A stretch of DNA of 64,000 nucleotides from Colimorpha sp045576855 (GTDB lineage: Bacteria; Bacteroidota; Bacteroidia; Bacteroidales; P3). The stretch spans positions 95,042-159,041 of the forward strand of contig JAZNHG010000031.1 of NCBI GenBank assembly GCA_045576855.1. Reading direction: 5' to 3'. Shown in pieces: positions 51,079 through 58,600 of the stretch. The notes beneath the pieces are model-generated. The model ran no database searches. It worked only from the letters and a program-made list of their open reading frames with translations, and had not been told where the DNA came from. Both the position numbers and the translations under genes were made by a program. Each line of letters starts with the position of its first letter. The first letter of the stretch is position 1.

Positions 51079-51912
51079 TCAATAGGCCATTCTGTTCAGT
51101 CGGCGCCAGCTGAGCCAGCCGAAGAGGGCCGTCAGCAGCACGTTGAAGCCGAGGGTTACACCGAAGAGCCAGTTGACCATCTGTTCGCCGCTCATGCGGT
51201 CGGGCAGCTGCATGAACCAGTCCATGAAGCTGCTGTCGGAGAAGACGGCCACCATCACGGGCATGAGGATGATGCTGATGGCGAAGTTGATGACGTAGAG
51301 CCAGAGGATGGTCTGCAGCACCTTGTGCTTCTTGAAGATGGTGCTGGTGAAGAGGAACATCAACACGGTGGAGATGTAGCCTGTCCAAGCAGCCACATGC
51401 CACATCCAGCCGAGGTGCAGGAAAGCCTCGGCCCCCTCCTCGGCGGCAGCATAGTCGCTCAGGGCCGACATGTCGAAGGTGAAGGGGAAGCCCATCTCGC
51501 CCTGCCAGATCCACTCCTGCCACGGGCCGAAGGGCACGGCGGTGAGGAACACATCGAGCACCATGCTGCCCAGATAGACGGCCAGCGGGCACACGATGAG
51601 CGAGAAGAGCAGCGCCGAGCAGAACTTCTCTGCCTTCGAGGCGGGGAGCATGGCGTAGTAGATGCCCTCGTTGCGGAGGTTCCAGGTGCGGTACATGCGC
51701 GAGGGGGCCATGATGGCGGCGATATAGGCCACGGTCTCAATCATGATGAGACGCAGGTCGGCCGGCATGTGGGCGTCGCCGCCGCCGAAGACATACATCA
51801 TCAGCCACGCGGCAAACGGCAGGGCGGCCAGGATAATCATTGTGGTGCCGAACATCGGCCACATATTGCGAAAGTCTTTCGCTACGACTTTACAGAAACG
51901 ATTCCATTCCAT
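51079..51912 (-). CDS. ABC-type permease-like membrane protein, paralogue 2
   Basis: 277 residues with six hydrophobic segments. Contains GIYYAMLPASKAEKF near residue 88 and a basic RRLNRMAY C-terminus, both shared with the 235-residue paralogue at 52112. No NBD is fused. Probably the membrane half of an export or antimicrobial-resistance ABC transporter that uses the ATPase at 53518. Confidence 0.75.
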   Translation of the reverse strand: MEWNRFCKVVAKDFRNMWPMFGTTMIILAALPFAAWLMMYVFGGGDAHMPADLRLIMIETVAYIAAIMAPSRMYRTWNLRNEGIYYAMLPASKAEKFCSALLFSLIVCPLAVYLGSMVLDVFLTAVPFGPWQEWIWQGEMGFPFTFDMSALSDYAAAEEGAEAFLHLGWMWHVAAWTGYISTVLMFLFTSTIFKKHKVLQTILWLYVINFAISIILMPVMVAVFSDSSFMDWFMQLPDRMSGEQMVNWLFGVTLGFNVLLTALFGWLSWRRLNRMAY

Positions 51913-51927
51913 ATTGTTTAGTTTTTG

Positions 51928-52020
51928 TAGTAGTTAAGGAGTTAAGAAGTTAAGGAGTTAAGACAAATGTGCTGGATGGCGGTATCGCCTTATCTACTTA
52001 ACTACTGTCTACTTGACTAC
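51928..52020. repeat. AGTAGTTAAG-type element, copy C
   Basis: Same AAGACAAATG...GGTAT.GCCTTATCTACTTAACTACT backbone, with a shorter left part made of GAGTTAAGAAGTTAAG units. Between the two permease genes, followed at once by copy D. Confidence 0.85.
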
Positions 52021-52040
52021 TGATTCATATTCATTTTTTT

Positions 52041-52109
52041 AGGAGTTAAGACAAATGTGCTGGATGGCGGTATTGCCTTATCTACTTAACTACTGTCTAC
52101 TTAACTACT
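52041..52109. repeat. AGTAGTTAAG-type element, copy D
   Basis: Short copy (69 bp) sharing AGTTAAGACAAATGTGCTGG with copy C; ends CTACTTAACTACT, directly before the 235-residue gene's stop. Confidence 0.85.
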
Positions 52110-52111
52110 CG

Positions 52112-52819
52112 TTAATACGTCATACGGTCCATCCGGCGGCGGCTGAGCCAGGCCAGGAAGAGGGTTGCGGCGGCCTCGACGGCAATCACGACCCAGAAGC
52201 CTTGCGGCCTATTGTCGAAATAGAGGGGGAAAAACACCAACCCTCCGATCATCAAGAGGAACAGCAGCACCTGCAGGAAGCCGCGGAGGTTGTTGTTGGC
52301 CACCGTGTTGGCCCATATCATGCCGAACATGGCCACGAGGAAGGTGAACAGGGTGCCCAGCACCATCGGCAGGTCGACGAACCTAAGCGTCTCCGACTGC
52401 CAGAAGTACTTCGTGTAGCCCGGCAGATGCACCGCCGTCAGCAGCACGTCCTCCACCAGGCCGATGGCCATCAGCCCCACGACGGTCAGCACCATCACGG
52501 TGGCAATCGAGGCGTGCTTCTCGGCCTTGGTGGCGGGCAGCATGGCGAAGTAGATGCCGCGCTTCTTCTTGCCCACGTTGGGGTAGACCTGGGTGGGAAT
52601 CATCAGCGCCCACCAGGCCACCATGCACACCATCAGTGCCAGTCGGTATAAGGTGCCGTGGGTATATTCATTGCCCAGCAGTTGCTGGCTTAGCACCATC
52701 AGCGGCGTAAAGGCCAGCGCCATCCACAGGCCCGAATAGAGGGTCTCTCTGGGGCAACTGCGCACATCGTGCCGCACCAGCCGCCCGTAACGCTTTATGT
52801 CGAATGATTTGTTATTCAT
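52112..52819 (-). CDS. ABC-type permease-like membrane protein, paralogue 1
   Basis: 235 residues, six hydrophobic segments. Shares GIYFAMLPATKAEKH and the RRRMDRMTY tail with the 277-residue paralogue, so the two permeases arose by duplication. Transcribed before that paralogue, after the RAYT insertion. Partner of the ATPase at 53518. Confidence 0.75.
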   Translation of the reverse strand: MNNKSFDIKRYGRLVRHDVRSCPRETLYSGLWMALAFTPLMVLSQQLLGNEYTHGTLYRLALMVCMVAWWALMIPTQVYPNVGKKKRGIYFAMLPATKAEKHASIATVMVLTVVGLMAIGLVEDVLLTAVHLPGYTKYFWQSETLRFVDLPMVLGTLFTFLVAMFGMIWANTVANNNLRGFLQVLLFLLMIGGLVFFPLYFDNRPQGFWVVIAVEAAATLFLAWLSRRRMDRMTY

Positions 52820-52850
52820 CTCATTTTTTTATTTCTGTTGTTTGTTTAAA

Positions 52851-53514
52851 CGCCGAAGGCGTGTCAGCAAATAGGCAGGTGGTGGAGCGCAGCGGAACCC
52901 CTGCAACAAAGGCCACCATCCCGTTAGCCCCGAAGGGGCGACAGAAGTCAATCCGTCTCAAGGTATCTTTCATCATATTCTGTATTATAAGCATCCAGAA
53001 AACGTTTGTATTCCTCTGCAAAGGTCACCTTACGATGATGTTCTGCCTGATTGCCAATATAGGCCACAGTACTCTCCACCACAGATGAGCTCACCGAGAA
53101 AGCGCCATAGCCCTCTTGCCAAGCAAACGTCCGGTAGTAGGAATCCAGACTCTTAATCCACCGGCTGCTCTCCGCTTTGATTGTCCTGACAAAATCTGAC
53201 AGAGCCATCGTTTTAGGCAGGGCAGCAAGGATGTGGACATGATTCTCAACACCACCAATCCTGATTGGGTTTCCCCCTACTCCTTTGATGATACCACCCA
53301 TATAGTCATGAATCCTTTTAAGATCATCCCTGCGCATAGGAGTGGCCATCTTGGTGTGGAAGATCAGATGGACATTCATTGTTACGAGTGTACTTGCCAT
53401 GTTTCTTGTTTTCTGTCGCGCCTTCGGCGCTATTTGGATTTTATTATCTGTTCCTTTTGCAGGGGTTCCGCTTCGCTTCACCGCCTGCCTAATCGCTGTC
53501 GCGCCTTCGGCGCT
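52851..53514. mobile_element. RAYT transposase gene with inverted REP flanks
   Basis: Left: REPs at 52851-52868 and 52927-52945 (AGCCCCGAAGGGGCGACAG) around a 30-bp hairpin (52876-52905). Right: the same order in inverse, REPs at 53413-53431 and 53496-53514 (CTGTCGCGCCTTCGGCGCT) around 53459-53488. The unit splits the ABC transporter operon. Confidence 0.85.
52948..53400 (-). CDS. REP-associated tyrosine transposase (RAYT, Y1 family)
   Basis: 150 residues from the ATG at 53400; the longer frame to 53481 is made of REP DNA. HUH nuclease: ENHVHILAALP (HxH) and a later VAYIGNQAEHH with the nucleophile Tyr. Y1 transposases of the IS200/IS605 type; RAYTs are the domesticated branch that moves or processes REP hairpins. 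Both flanks carry REPs of the matching foot (CTGTC). No TnpB partner is present. The reading frame is intact, so it may be active. Confidence 0.9.
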   Translation of the reverse strand: MASTLVTMNVHLIFHTKMATPMRRDDLKRIHDYMGGIIKGVGGNPIRIGGVENHVHILAALPKTMALSDFVRTIKAESSRWIKSLDSYYRTFAWQEGYGAFSVSSSVVESTVAYIGNQAEHHRKVTFAEEYKRFLDAYNTEYDERYLETD

Positions 53515-53517
53515 TTG

Positions 53518-54345
53518 CTATGCAAACAATTCTCTAATCTTTTCCTTGTTGCGCAGCACGGCGTTGAAGAGGGCCTCGATGTTGAGCTGGCTCTCCTCGC
53601 CGCTCTCGTTTGCCACCACATTCATGTATCCGCCCGGCAGCAGTTCGCTGTAGAGGGCATCCGGACGCTCCGCACCGCCATATTCGAAGTAGAGCTTCTC
53701 GGTGATGCGCTGCACCGAGGCGTCGAGCAGCACGGCGTTGTGGCTCAGGATGACGATGGGGTCAATCAGGTTCTCCACATCCTTCACCTGATGGGTGGAG
53801 ATGATGATGGTCTTGCCCTCGTCGGCGATCTTGCTCAGGATGGAGCGGAACTGGGCCTTGCTGGGGATGTCGAGGCCGTTGGTGGGCTCGTCGAGCAGCA
53901 CGTAGTCGGTGCCCAGCGAGAGGCTGGCGGCGATGAGGCTCTTCTTCTGCTGGCCGAAGCTCATCTCCTTGAACTTGCGCTCCGGCTCCACCTCCAGCTC
54001 CTGCATCAGGTGGAGAAAGGAGCCCTGCGAGAAGGTGGGATAGAAGGGTGCCAGTTCGTCGACATACTTCTGCGGCGTGGCGTTGTCGGGCAGCGTCACC
54101 TCGTCGGGCAGGAAGACAATGCGCTGCAGCATCTCCGGCAGGCGGTCGTAGCTGGTCATGCCGTCCACCGTGCAGCTGCCCATCGAGGGGCGCTGCAGGC
54201 CACAGATGATCTTGAGCAACGTGGTCTTTCCCACACCGTTCTCGCCCAGCAGGCCATAGATGGCGCCCTGCGGGAAACTCAAATTGATATTGTTGAAGAC
54301 CGGAGTCTTCTTGTAGCTGAAGTCAAGGTTCTTAATCTCTATCAT
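53518..54345 (-). CDS. ABC transporter ATP-binding protein
   Basis: 275 residues. Walker A GENGVGKTT (about 35-43), signature MSFGQQKK (about 140), Walker B YVLLDEPTNG, and H-loop ISTHQVKD. The C-terminal ~60 residues extend past the normal domain, as in export-type ATPases. Cytoplasmic energy module for the two permeases at 52112 and 51079, from which it is separated by the RAYT unit. Follows YbjQ by repeat E. Confidence 0.94.
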   Translation of the reverse strand: MIEIKNLDFSYKKTPVFNNINLSFPQGAIYGLLGENGVGKTTLLKIICGLQRPSMGSCTVDGMTSYDRLPEMLQRIVFLPDEVTLPDNATPQKYVDELAPFYPTFSQGSFLHLMQELEVEPERKFKEMSFGQQKKSLIAASLSLGTDYVLLDEPTNGLDIPSKAQFRSILSKIADEGKTIIISTHQVKDVENLIDPIVILSHNAVLLDASVQRITEKLYFEYGGAERPDALYSELLPGGYMNVVANESGEESQLNIEALFNAVLRNKEKIRELFA

Positions 54346-54359
54346 ATCTTTGTTTTTTT

Positions 54360-54474
54360 AGGAGTTAAGTAGGTAAGTAGTTATCGCTCGCTGCGCTCGC
54401 TGGTAGTTAAGACAAATGCACCGGCCGGTTGCAGTATTGCCTTATCTACTTGACTACTACCCACTTGACTACTT
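54360..54474. repeat. AGTAGTTAAG-type element, copy E
   Basis: Very like copy B, including the GCTCGCTGCGCTCGC insert (54386-54400). Lies between the ATPase and YbjQ genes, abutting the YbjQ stop (54473). Confidence 0.85.
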
Positions 54475-54784
54475 ATTTATACTTCACTGCTGTGCCGAAC
54501 ACCAGCACCTCGGCGGCCTGGGCCATGATGCTGTTGGTGGTGTAGCGCACGCCAATGATGGCGTCGGCGCCCATGCGGACGGCCTGGTCGACCATGCGCT
54601 GGGTGGCTATCTCGCGGGCCTTCTCCATCATGTCGGTGTAGCTGCCCAGCTCGCCGCCCACGATGCCCTTGAGCTGCTGGCCGAGGTCGGCAAACATGTT
54701 CTTGGCGCGGATGGTACTGCCGGTGACCACTCCGAGCTCTTCGTAATTGCACCCTTGCAGGGTTTCTACTGTTACAAGTTTCAT
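54473..54784 (-). CDS. YbjQ-family (UPF0145) heavy-metal-binding-like protein
   Basis: 103 residues. YbjQ features: ETLQGCNYEELGVVTGSTIRAKN (first part near residues 6-25), MVDQAVRMGADAIIGVRY and a late VLVFGTAVKY. Small homopentameric fold of unknown role. It lies 13 bp after the TonB-dependent receptor gene and may share its transcript. Confidence 0.92.
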   Translation of the reverse strand: MKLVTVETLQGCNYEELGVVTGSTIRAKNMFADLGQQLKGIVGGELGSYTDMMEKAREIATQRMVDQAVRMGADAIIGVRYTTNSIMAQAAEVLVFGTAVKYK

Positions 54785-54797
54785 AGCTTCTATATTT

Positions 54798-57248
54798 TTA
54801 TTGCATTTGTGGCATATTGGTGTCGGTGGCGCCTTGGCGGGCCTTGCTCTCGAGCTCCATCTTGCCGATGCGCCAGGTGAGGCCGAGACTGACGAAGCGC
54901 GAGTCGAAGCGCTGGCTGCCGGTAGTCTGGTACTGCGGCGCCGTGGTGTTGGATCCCCATTCGGCCATGCCGAAGATATCGTTGACGTTGAAGTAGACGC
55001 TCAGCTGGCGGTTGAAGAAGTCGCTGCTCATGCCGAAGTCCACCCCTTTGTTGGCCACACTCATGCTGTACAGGCCCAGCTGCGGCGAACGGTAGTGGGC
55101 GTTGGCAAAGACCTCCAGTTTGTTCCATAACTTAGCCCACACGTTGAGGCGGGCGCTCCAGCTCCAGTGGTTCCGCACGTCACCCATGTAATCGAATCCG
55201 TAGTTGAACACCGAAGCGTTGAGCCTCACGTTGAAGAAGCCCGTAGGGCGGTACATGATATTGGCGTCGAGGCCCTCGGTGTGGCTGGAGCCGATATTGA
55301 CGGGGTAGGTGTAGTTGACCAGATAGGCGCCGAAGTAGGGGTCGGTGGTGGCGGCGGTCATGGTACCCTGCTCATTGGTATTGGCGCGGAAGTAGGCATT
55401 GAGGCTCACCATGCCGAAGCCCGGCACAAACTGGCTGGCCGCAGCCTCCAGGTTGTGGGTGTAACTGCGCAGCAGGGCGGGGTTGCCGGTGCGGAAACTA
55501 TAGTCGTCGTAGAAGCGGAAGGTCGTCAGGTTGAGCAGGTCGGTGGGGTCGGAGTAGCGGCGCGTGTAGCTGAGGCTGAAGTTGGCGAAGGTCTTGGTGC
55601 GGTAGCTCAGGTGGATAGAGGGAACGAGGCCGAAGAGGGCGGTGTCGACGGGCGACAAGTCGTTCATCGCGGTGTGGTGTATCGTACCGGTCCTGAAAGC
55701 GCTCTCGCCACGCAGACCGAGCTTGGCGGTGAACATGCCCCAGCGCTTCTGCAGGGTGACGTAGGCCTGGGGATGCCATCCTGTGTACTCAGCGTTGTAG
55801 CCGCGCAGGTGCATGACGTCCCACGTGCTGCCGTCGGCGTTGAGGCTGTCGAGCAGCTGGTCGTTGGTGTTGTGGCTGAAGCCCACCTCGGCGCCGAGCT
55901 CCAAATCTATATCATGCTTGAAGGGATGCACATAGTCGGCGCCCAGGGTGAAGTTAGGGCCGAAGTAGGCCGACGAGCTGTGGCGCTGGAAGTCGGTGAG
56001 GGCGGGGTTGGAATAGTCGCGCCACATGGTGTCGCCCACGCCGGGTGTGCTGCCCCACACACTGCCGTTGAGGCGCAGGGTGAGCTTGCGGCCGGTGGTG
56101 TCGAACCGGTGCTCTAACCAGGCGCCGCCGTAGCCGCCACCGCCAAAGCCGCGACTGACGCTGCTGTCAGTGTAGCCCAGGTCGCTCAGCACTGGCAGGT
56201 ACTCGCGGTAGATGTAGTGGCTCGTCGAGCCGCTGCGACTCCAGTAGGGGTAAGCCCCCAACCAGGCCGAGAGGTTGGTCATGCTGTCTATCTTCCAGTT
56301 CATGTTGAAGCCCATGTAGCCACCCCAGTTGGCGGCACGGGTCTTGCCGTTGTACTCCTGGTAGCGGCTGGTGTCGCCGTTGTCGTCCAGGAGGGTCGCC
56401 GTGCCGTCGTCCTCCATGTTGTGCTGGCTGTAACTGCCGTTGAGGTAGAGGTTCATGTCGAACTTCTCGTTGGCGTAGACATACGAGACCCAGGGCGAGA
56501 CGCTGGGCATGGTGTTGGCGCGCACGCCCACGCAGAGCAGTTCGTTGCGCTTCACGGTCTGGTTGGTCACGATGTTGATCACGCCGCCGTTGGTCGAGTA
56601 GCGGGCCGAGGGGTTGGTGATGACCTCGATGCGCTCGATGGCGTTGGCCGGCAGGGTCTTGATGTACTGCTTCAGGGCCTCCTCGTTCATGTGCGAGGGC
56701 TGGTCGTTAATCCATATCTCGACGCTGCTGACGCCGCGGAGCGTGATGTTACCCTCGGCGTCCACCTCCACGCCGGGGGCGTTCTGCAGCGCGTCGCTGG
56801 CCGTGCCGGTCTGTATGCTGGCGTCCTCCTTGGTGTTGTACATATTCTTCTCGCCGTCCATGGCGTAGAGGGGGCGTTCGGCGGTGACCTTCACCTCCTG
56901 CAGGGTGGTGCCGCCCTTGAGCTTGATTTCCACATCATCTATAGTACCTATAATATTAATAGGCACCATATACGTCTCGTAGCCCACGAAGGAAGCCTGC
57001 ATCAGGTAGCTGCCCGCCGCCACCTCGTCGATGTGGAAACGGCCGTCGAAATCGGTCGTCTCGCCACGCATGAAGACGGTGTCCGCCACACGCATCAGCG
57101 CCACATTGACGAAGGGCATCGGCTCGCCCGTGCGTTCGTCGACCACACGGCCCTGGACCGTCAGATTTTGACCATTGGCAGCCCCTCCAACCAGAAATGC
57201 GGCGAAGGTAACCACCGTGATAATTTTCTTTAAATCGATGTTTATCAT
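54798..57248 (-). CDS. TonB-dependent outer-membrane receptor
   Basis: 816 residues. A signal peptide (residues 1-27) precedes a carboxypeptidase-regulatory-like beta domain (28-115: VQGRVVDERTGEPMPFVNVA and YLMQASFVGYE), a plug domain (about 120-230: VEVDAEGNITLRGVSSVEIW, IERIEVITNPSARYSTNGG) and a barrel (about 240-816). This is the outer membrane beta-barrel_3 type without a SusD partner. Substrate unknown. It has a good promoter (57296-57326) and heads the minus-strand operon with YbjQ, ABC, permeases and GntR. Confidence 0.93.
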   Translation of the reverse strand: MINIDLKKIITVVTFAAFLVGGAANGQNLTVQGRVVDERTGEPMPFVNVALMRVADTVFMRGETTDFDGRFHIDEVAAGSYLMQASFVGYETYMVPINIIGTIDDVEIKLKGGTTLQEVKVTAERPLYAMDGEKNMYNTKEDASIQTGTASDALQNAPGVEVDAEGNITLRGVSSVEIWINDQPSHMNEEALKQYIKTLPANAIERIEVITNPSARYSTNGGVINIVTNQTVKRNELLCVGVRANTMPSVSPWVSYVYANEKFDMNLYLNGSYSQHNMEDDGTATLLDDNGDTSRYQEYNGKTRAANWGGYMGFNMNWKIDSMTNLSAWLGAYPYWSRSGSTSHYIYREYLPVLSDLGYTDSSVSRGFGGGGYGGAWLEHRFDTTGRKLTLRLNGSVWGSTPGVGDTMWRDYSNPALTDFQRHSSSAYFGPNFTLGADYVHPFKHDIDLELGAEVGFSHNTNDQLLDSLNADGSTWDVMHLRGYNAEYTGWHPQAYVTLQKRWGMFTAKLGLRGESAFRTGTIHHTAMNDLSPVDTALFGLVPSIHLSYRTKTFANFSLSYTRRYSDPTDLLNLTTFRFYDDYSFRTGNPALLRSYTHNLEAAASQFVPGFGMVSLNAYFRANTNEQGTMTAATTDPYFGAYLVNYTYPVNIGSSHTEGLDANIMYRPTGFFNVRLNASVFNYGFDYMGDVRNHWSWSARLNVWAKLWNKLEVFANAHYRSPQLGLYSMSVANKGVDFGMSSDFFNRQLSVYFNVNDIFGMAEWGSNTTAPQYQTTGSQRFDSRFVSLGLTWRIGKMELESKARQGATDTNMPQMQ

Positions 57249-57692
57249 AACGTTATACTTAATTTGTATTACTGTATTAGTTAACTAGTACACTGCAAAA
57301 GTAATACATTTCAAAATACTGGCAAAACATTTTTCAATATTTAACATATTTTAACACAAAGAAGCCACAGCGACACACCACAGAGGCACAAGAAGACGGG
57401 CACCGGCAGACGGCCCAGGGGCTCCGAGGGGTCGACAAGCAGGAAACACCATACCATAGATTTATATTCGCCTAGCATACACCTAACCCTCTCCTACAAA
57501 ATGAGGAGCGGGTAAGGCGATGGATAGGAGTATAGTAAGAGAGGGGTAAGAGGGGGTCCTAGGAAAACCTCATTTTGAGACGGTTACAAGGGGGTGTTTG
57601 GAGGATTTGCAGCAGAGTTTTTTTATTTTTGAACGCAATAAAGAGCGGCAATAGTCGTTATAGATGGGTCAATAAAAGATAAAGCAAGAACA
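57249..57692. other. Intergenic between TonB receptor and Wzz-like gene
   Basis: Apart from the receptor promoter, the stretch contains a pair CAAAATGAGG (57496-57505) / CCTCATTTTG (57571-57580) forming a long hairpin. Between them lies a degenerate 11-bp periodic run with GTAAG / TAGG cores (57510-57555). No gene seen. Confidence 0.55.
57296..57326 (-). promoter_or_regulatory. Bacteroidetes-type promoter for the TonB receptor
   Basis: Minus-strand -7 box TACTTTTG (57303-57296) with TTTG at 57326-57323, a 19-bp gap. Confidence 0.75.
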
Positions 57693-58547
57693 ATGGAACA
57701 GACCTTTGGCAACAACTATGACCATCGCGCCACCCGGCGCTTCTTCGCCCGCTGGTGGCGTGTGCTGCTCGTCGTGGCCGTCGTGGCCGCCATCGCGAGC
57801 CTCGTGGTGGCGCTGCTCATCAAGCCCCTCTACAAGTCCAGCGCCGTCATCTTCCCGACCAATAGCAACCGTCTCTCGAAGGCCATCATGGACTATCACT
57901 ACAGTCTCGACTTCATGGACTACGGCATCGAGCGCGACTGCGAGTACGCCATCCAGATATTGAGCTCGAAACGCATGGAACAGGCTGTATGCGAGCGCTT
58001 CAACCTGATGGAGCACTACGGCATACCGGCCGACGCAAGACATGCCCGCTTCCGGCTGGCCAAGCAGTACAAGAGCAACATCACGGTGAAGCGTACCGAC
58101 TTTCTGGGTGTGGAAATCGGCGTGCTGGACCAAGACCCGCAGTGGGCTGCCGACATAGCCAACTATATGGCGGCGATGTACGACACGCTGTGCCACGACA
58201 TACACGCCGACCGCGCCGCCTCGGCCGCCGAGGTGATGAACGGCGTGGTGAGCGCCATGGAGCAGCAGATAGACTCGCTGGCCAAGAGCCCGTCCGACGG
58301 TGGCCGGTGGAAAGACCAGCTGATAGCCGACAAATGCGAGCAGCTGGCCGACCTGCAGACCCGCGCCATGCAGACCAATGTGGACCGCTCGCTCGAGGTG
58401 AGCTACAAGTATCTGGTCGACAGTGCTTCGCCGGCCGACAAGAAGGCGTACCCCAAGCGCCTGCTCATCGTGCTGGGCGGCACGCTGGGCGCCGTGGTGG
58501 TGTGCATCTTCGGCCTGCTGGTATTCGCCAAGAAAGAGGAAGAATAA
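57693..58547 (+). CDS. Wzz-type polysaccharide chain-length determinant
   Basis: 284 residues. PCP layout: TM1 (about 24-44, LLVVAVVAAIASLVVALLI), a periplasmic helical domain with a coiled coil (about 50-250, e.g. MNGVVSAMEQQIDSLAKS) and TM2 (about 255-278). Sets the length of O-antigen or capsule chains together with the Wzy-type ligase that follows. The spacing (53 bp) and codon use suit one operon with the ligase and the NlpC/P60 gene. Confidence 0.85.
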   Translation: MEQTFGNNYDHRATRRFFARWWRVLLVVAVVAAIASLVVALLIKPLYKSSAVIFPTNSNRLSKAIMDYHYSLDFMDYGIERDCEYAIQILSSKRMEQAVCERFNLMEHYGIPADARHARFRLAKQYKSNITVKRTDFLGVEIGVLDQDPQWAADIANYMAAMYDTLCHDIHADRAASAAEVMNGVVSAMEQQIDSLAKSPSDGGRWKDQLIADKCEQLADLQTRAMQTNVDRSLEVSYKYLVDSASPADKKAYPKRLLIVLGGTLGAVVVCIFGLLVFAKKEEE

Positions 58548-58553
58548 ACGGTT

Positions 58554-58589
58554 ATGGACCTATAGAGCCTATAGGACTTATAGGTCAAG
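58554..58589. repeat. 9-bp minisatellite, TAGGACTTA type
   Basis: Four 9-bp units (ATGGACCTA, TAGAGCCTA, TAGGACTTA, TAGGTCAAG) in the Wzz/ligase gap. Same unit as 60052-60105. Confidence 0.8.
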
Positions 58590-58600
58590 ATTGAAAGCGG

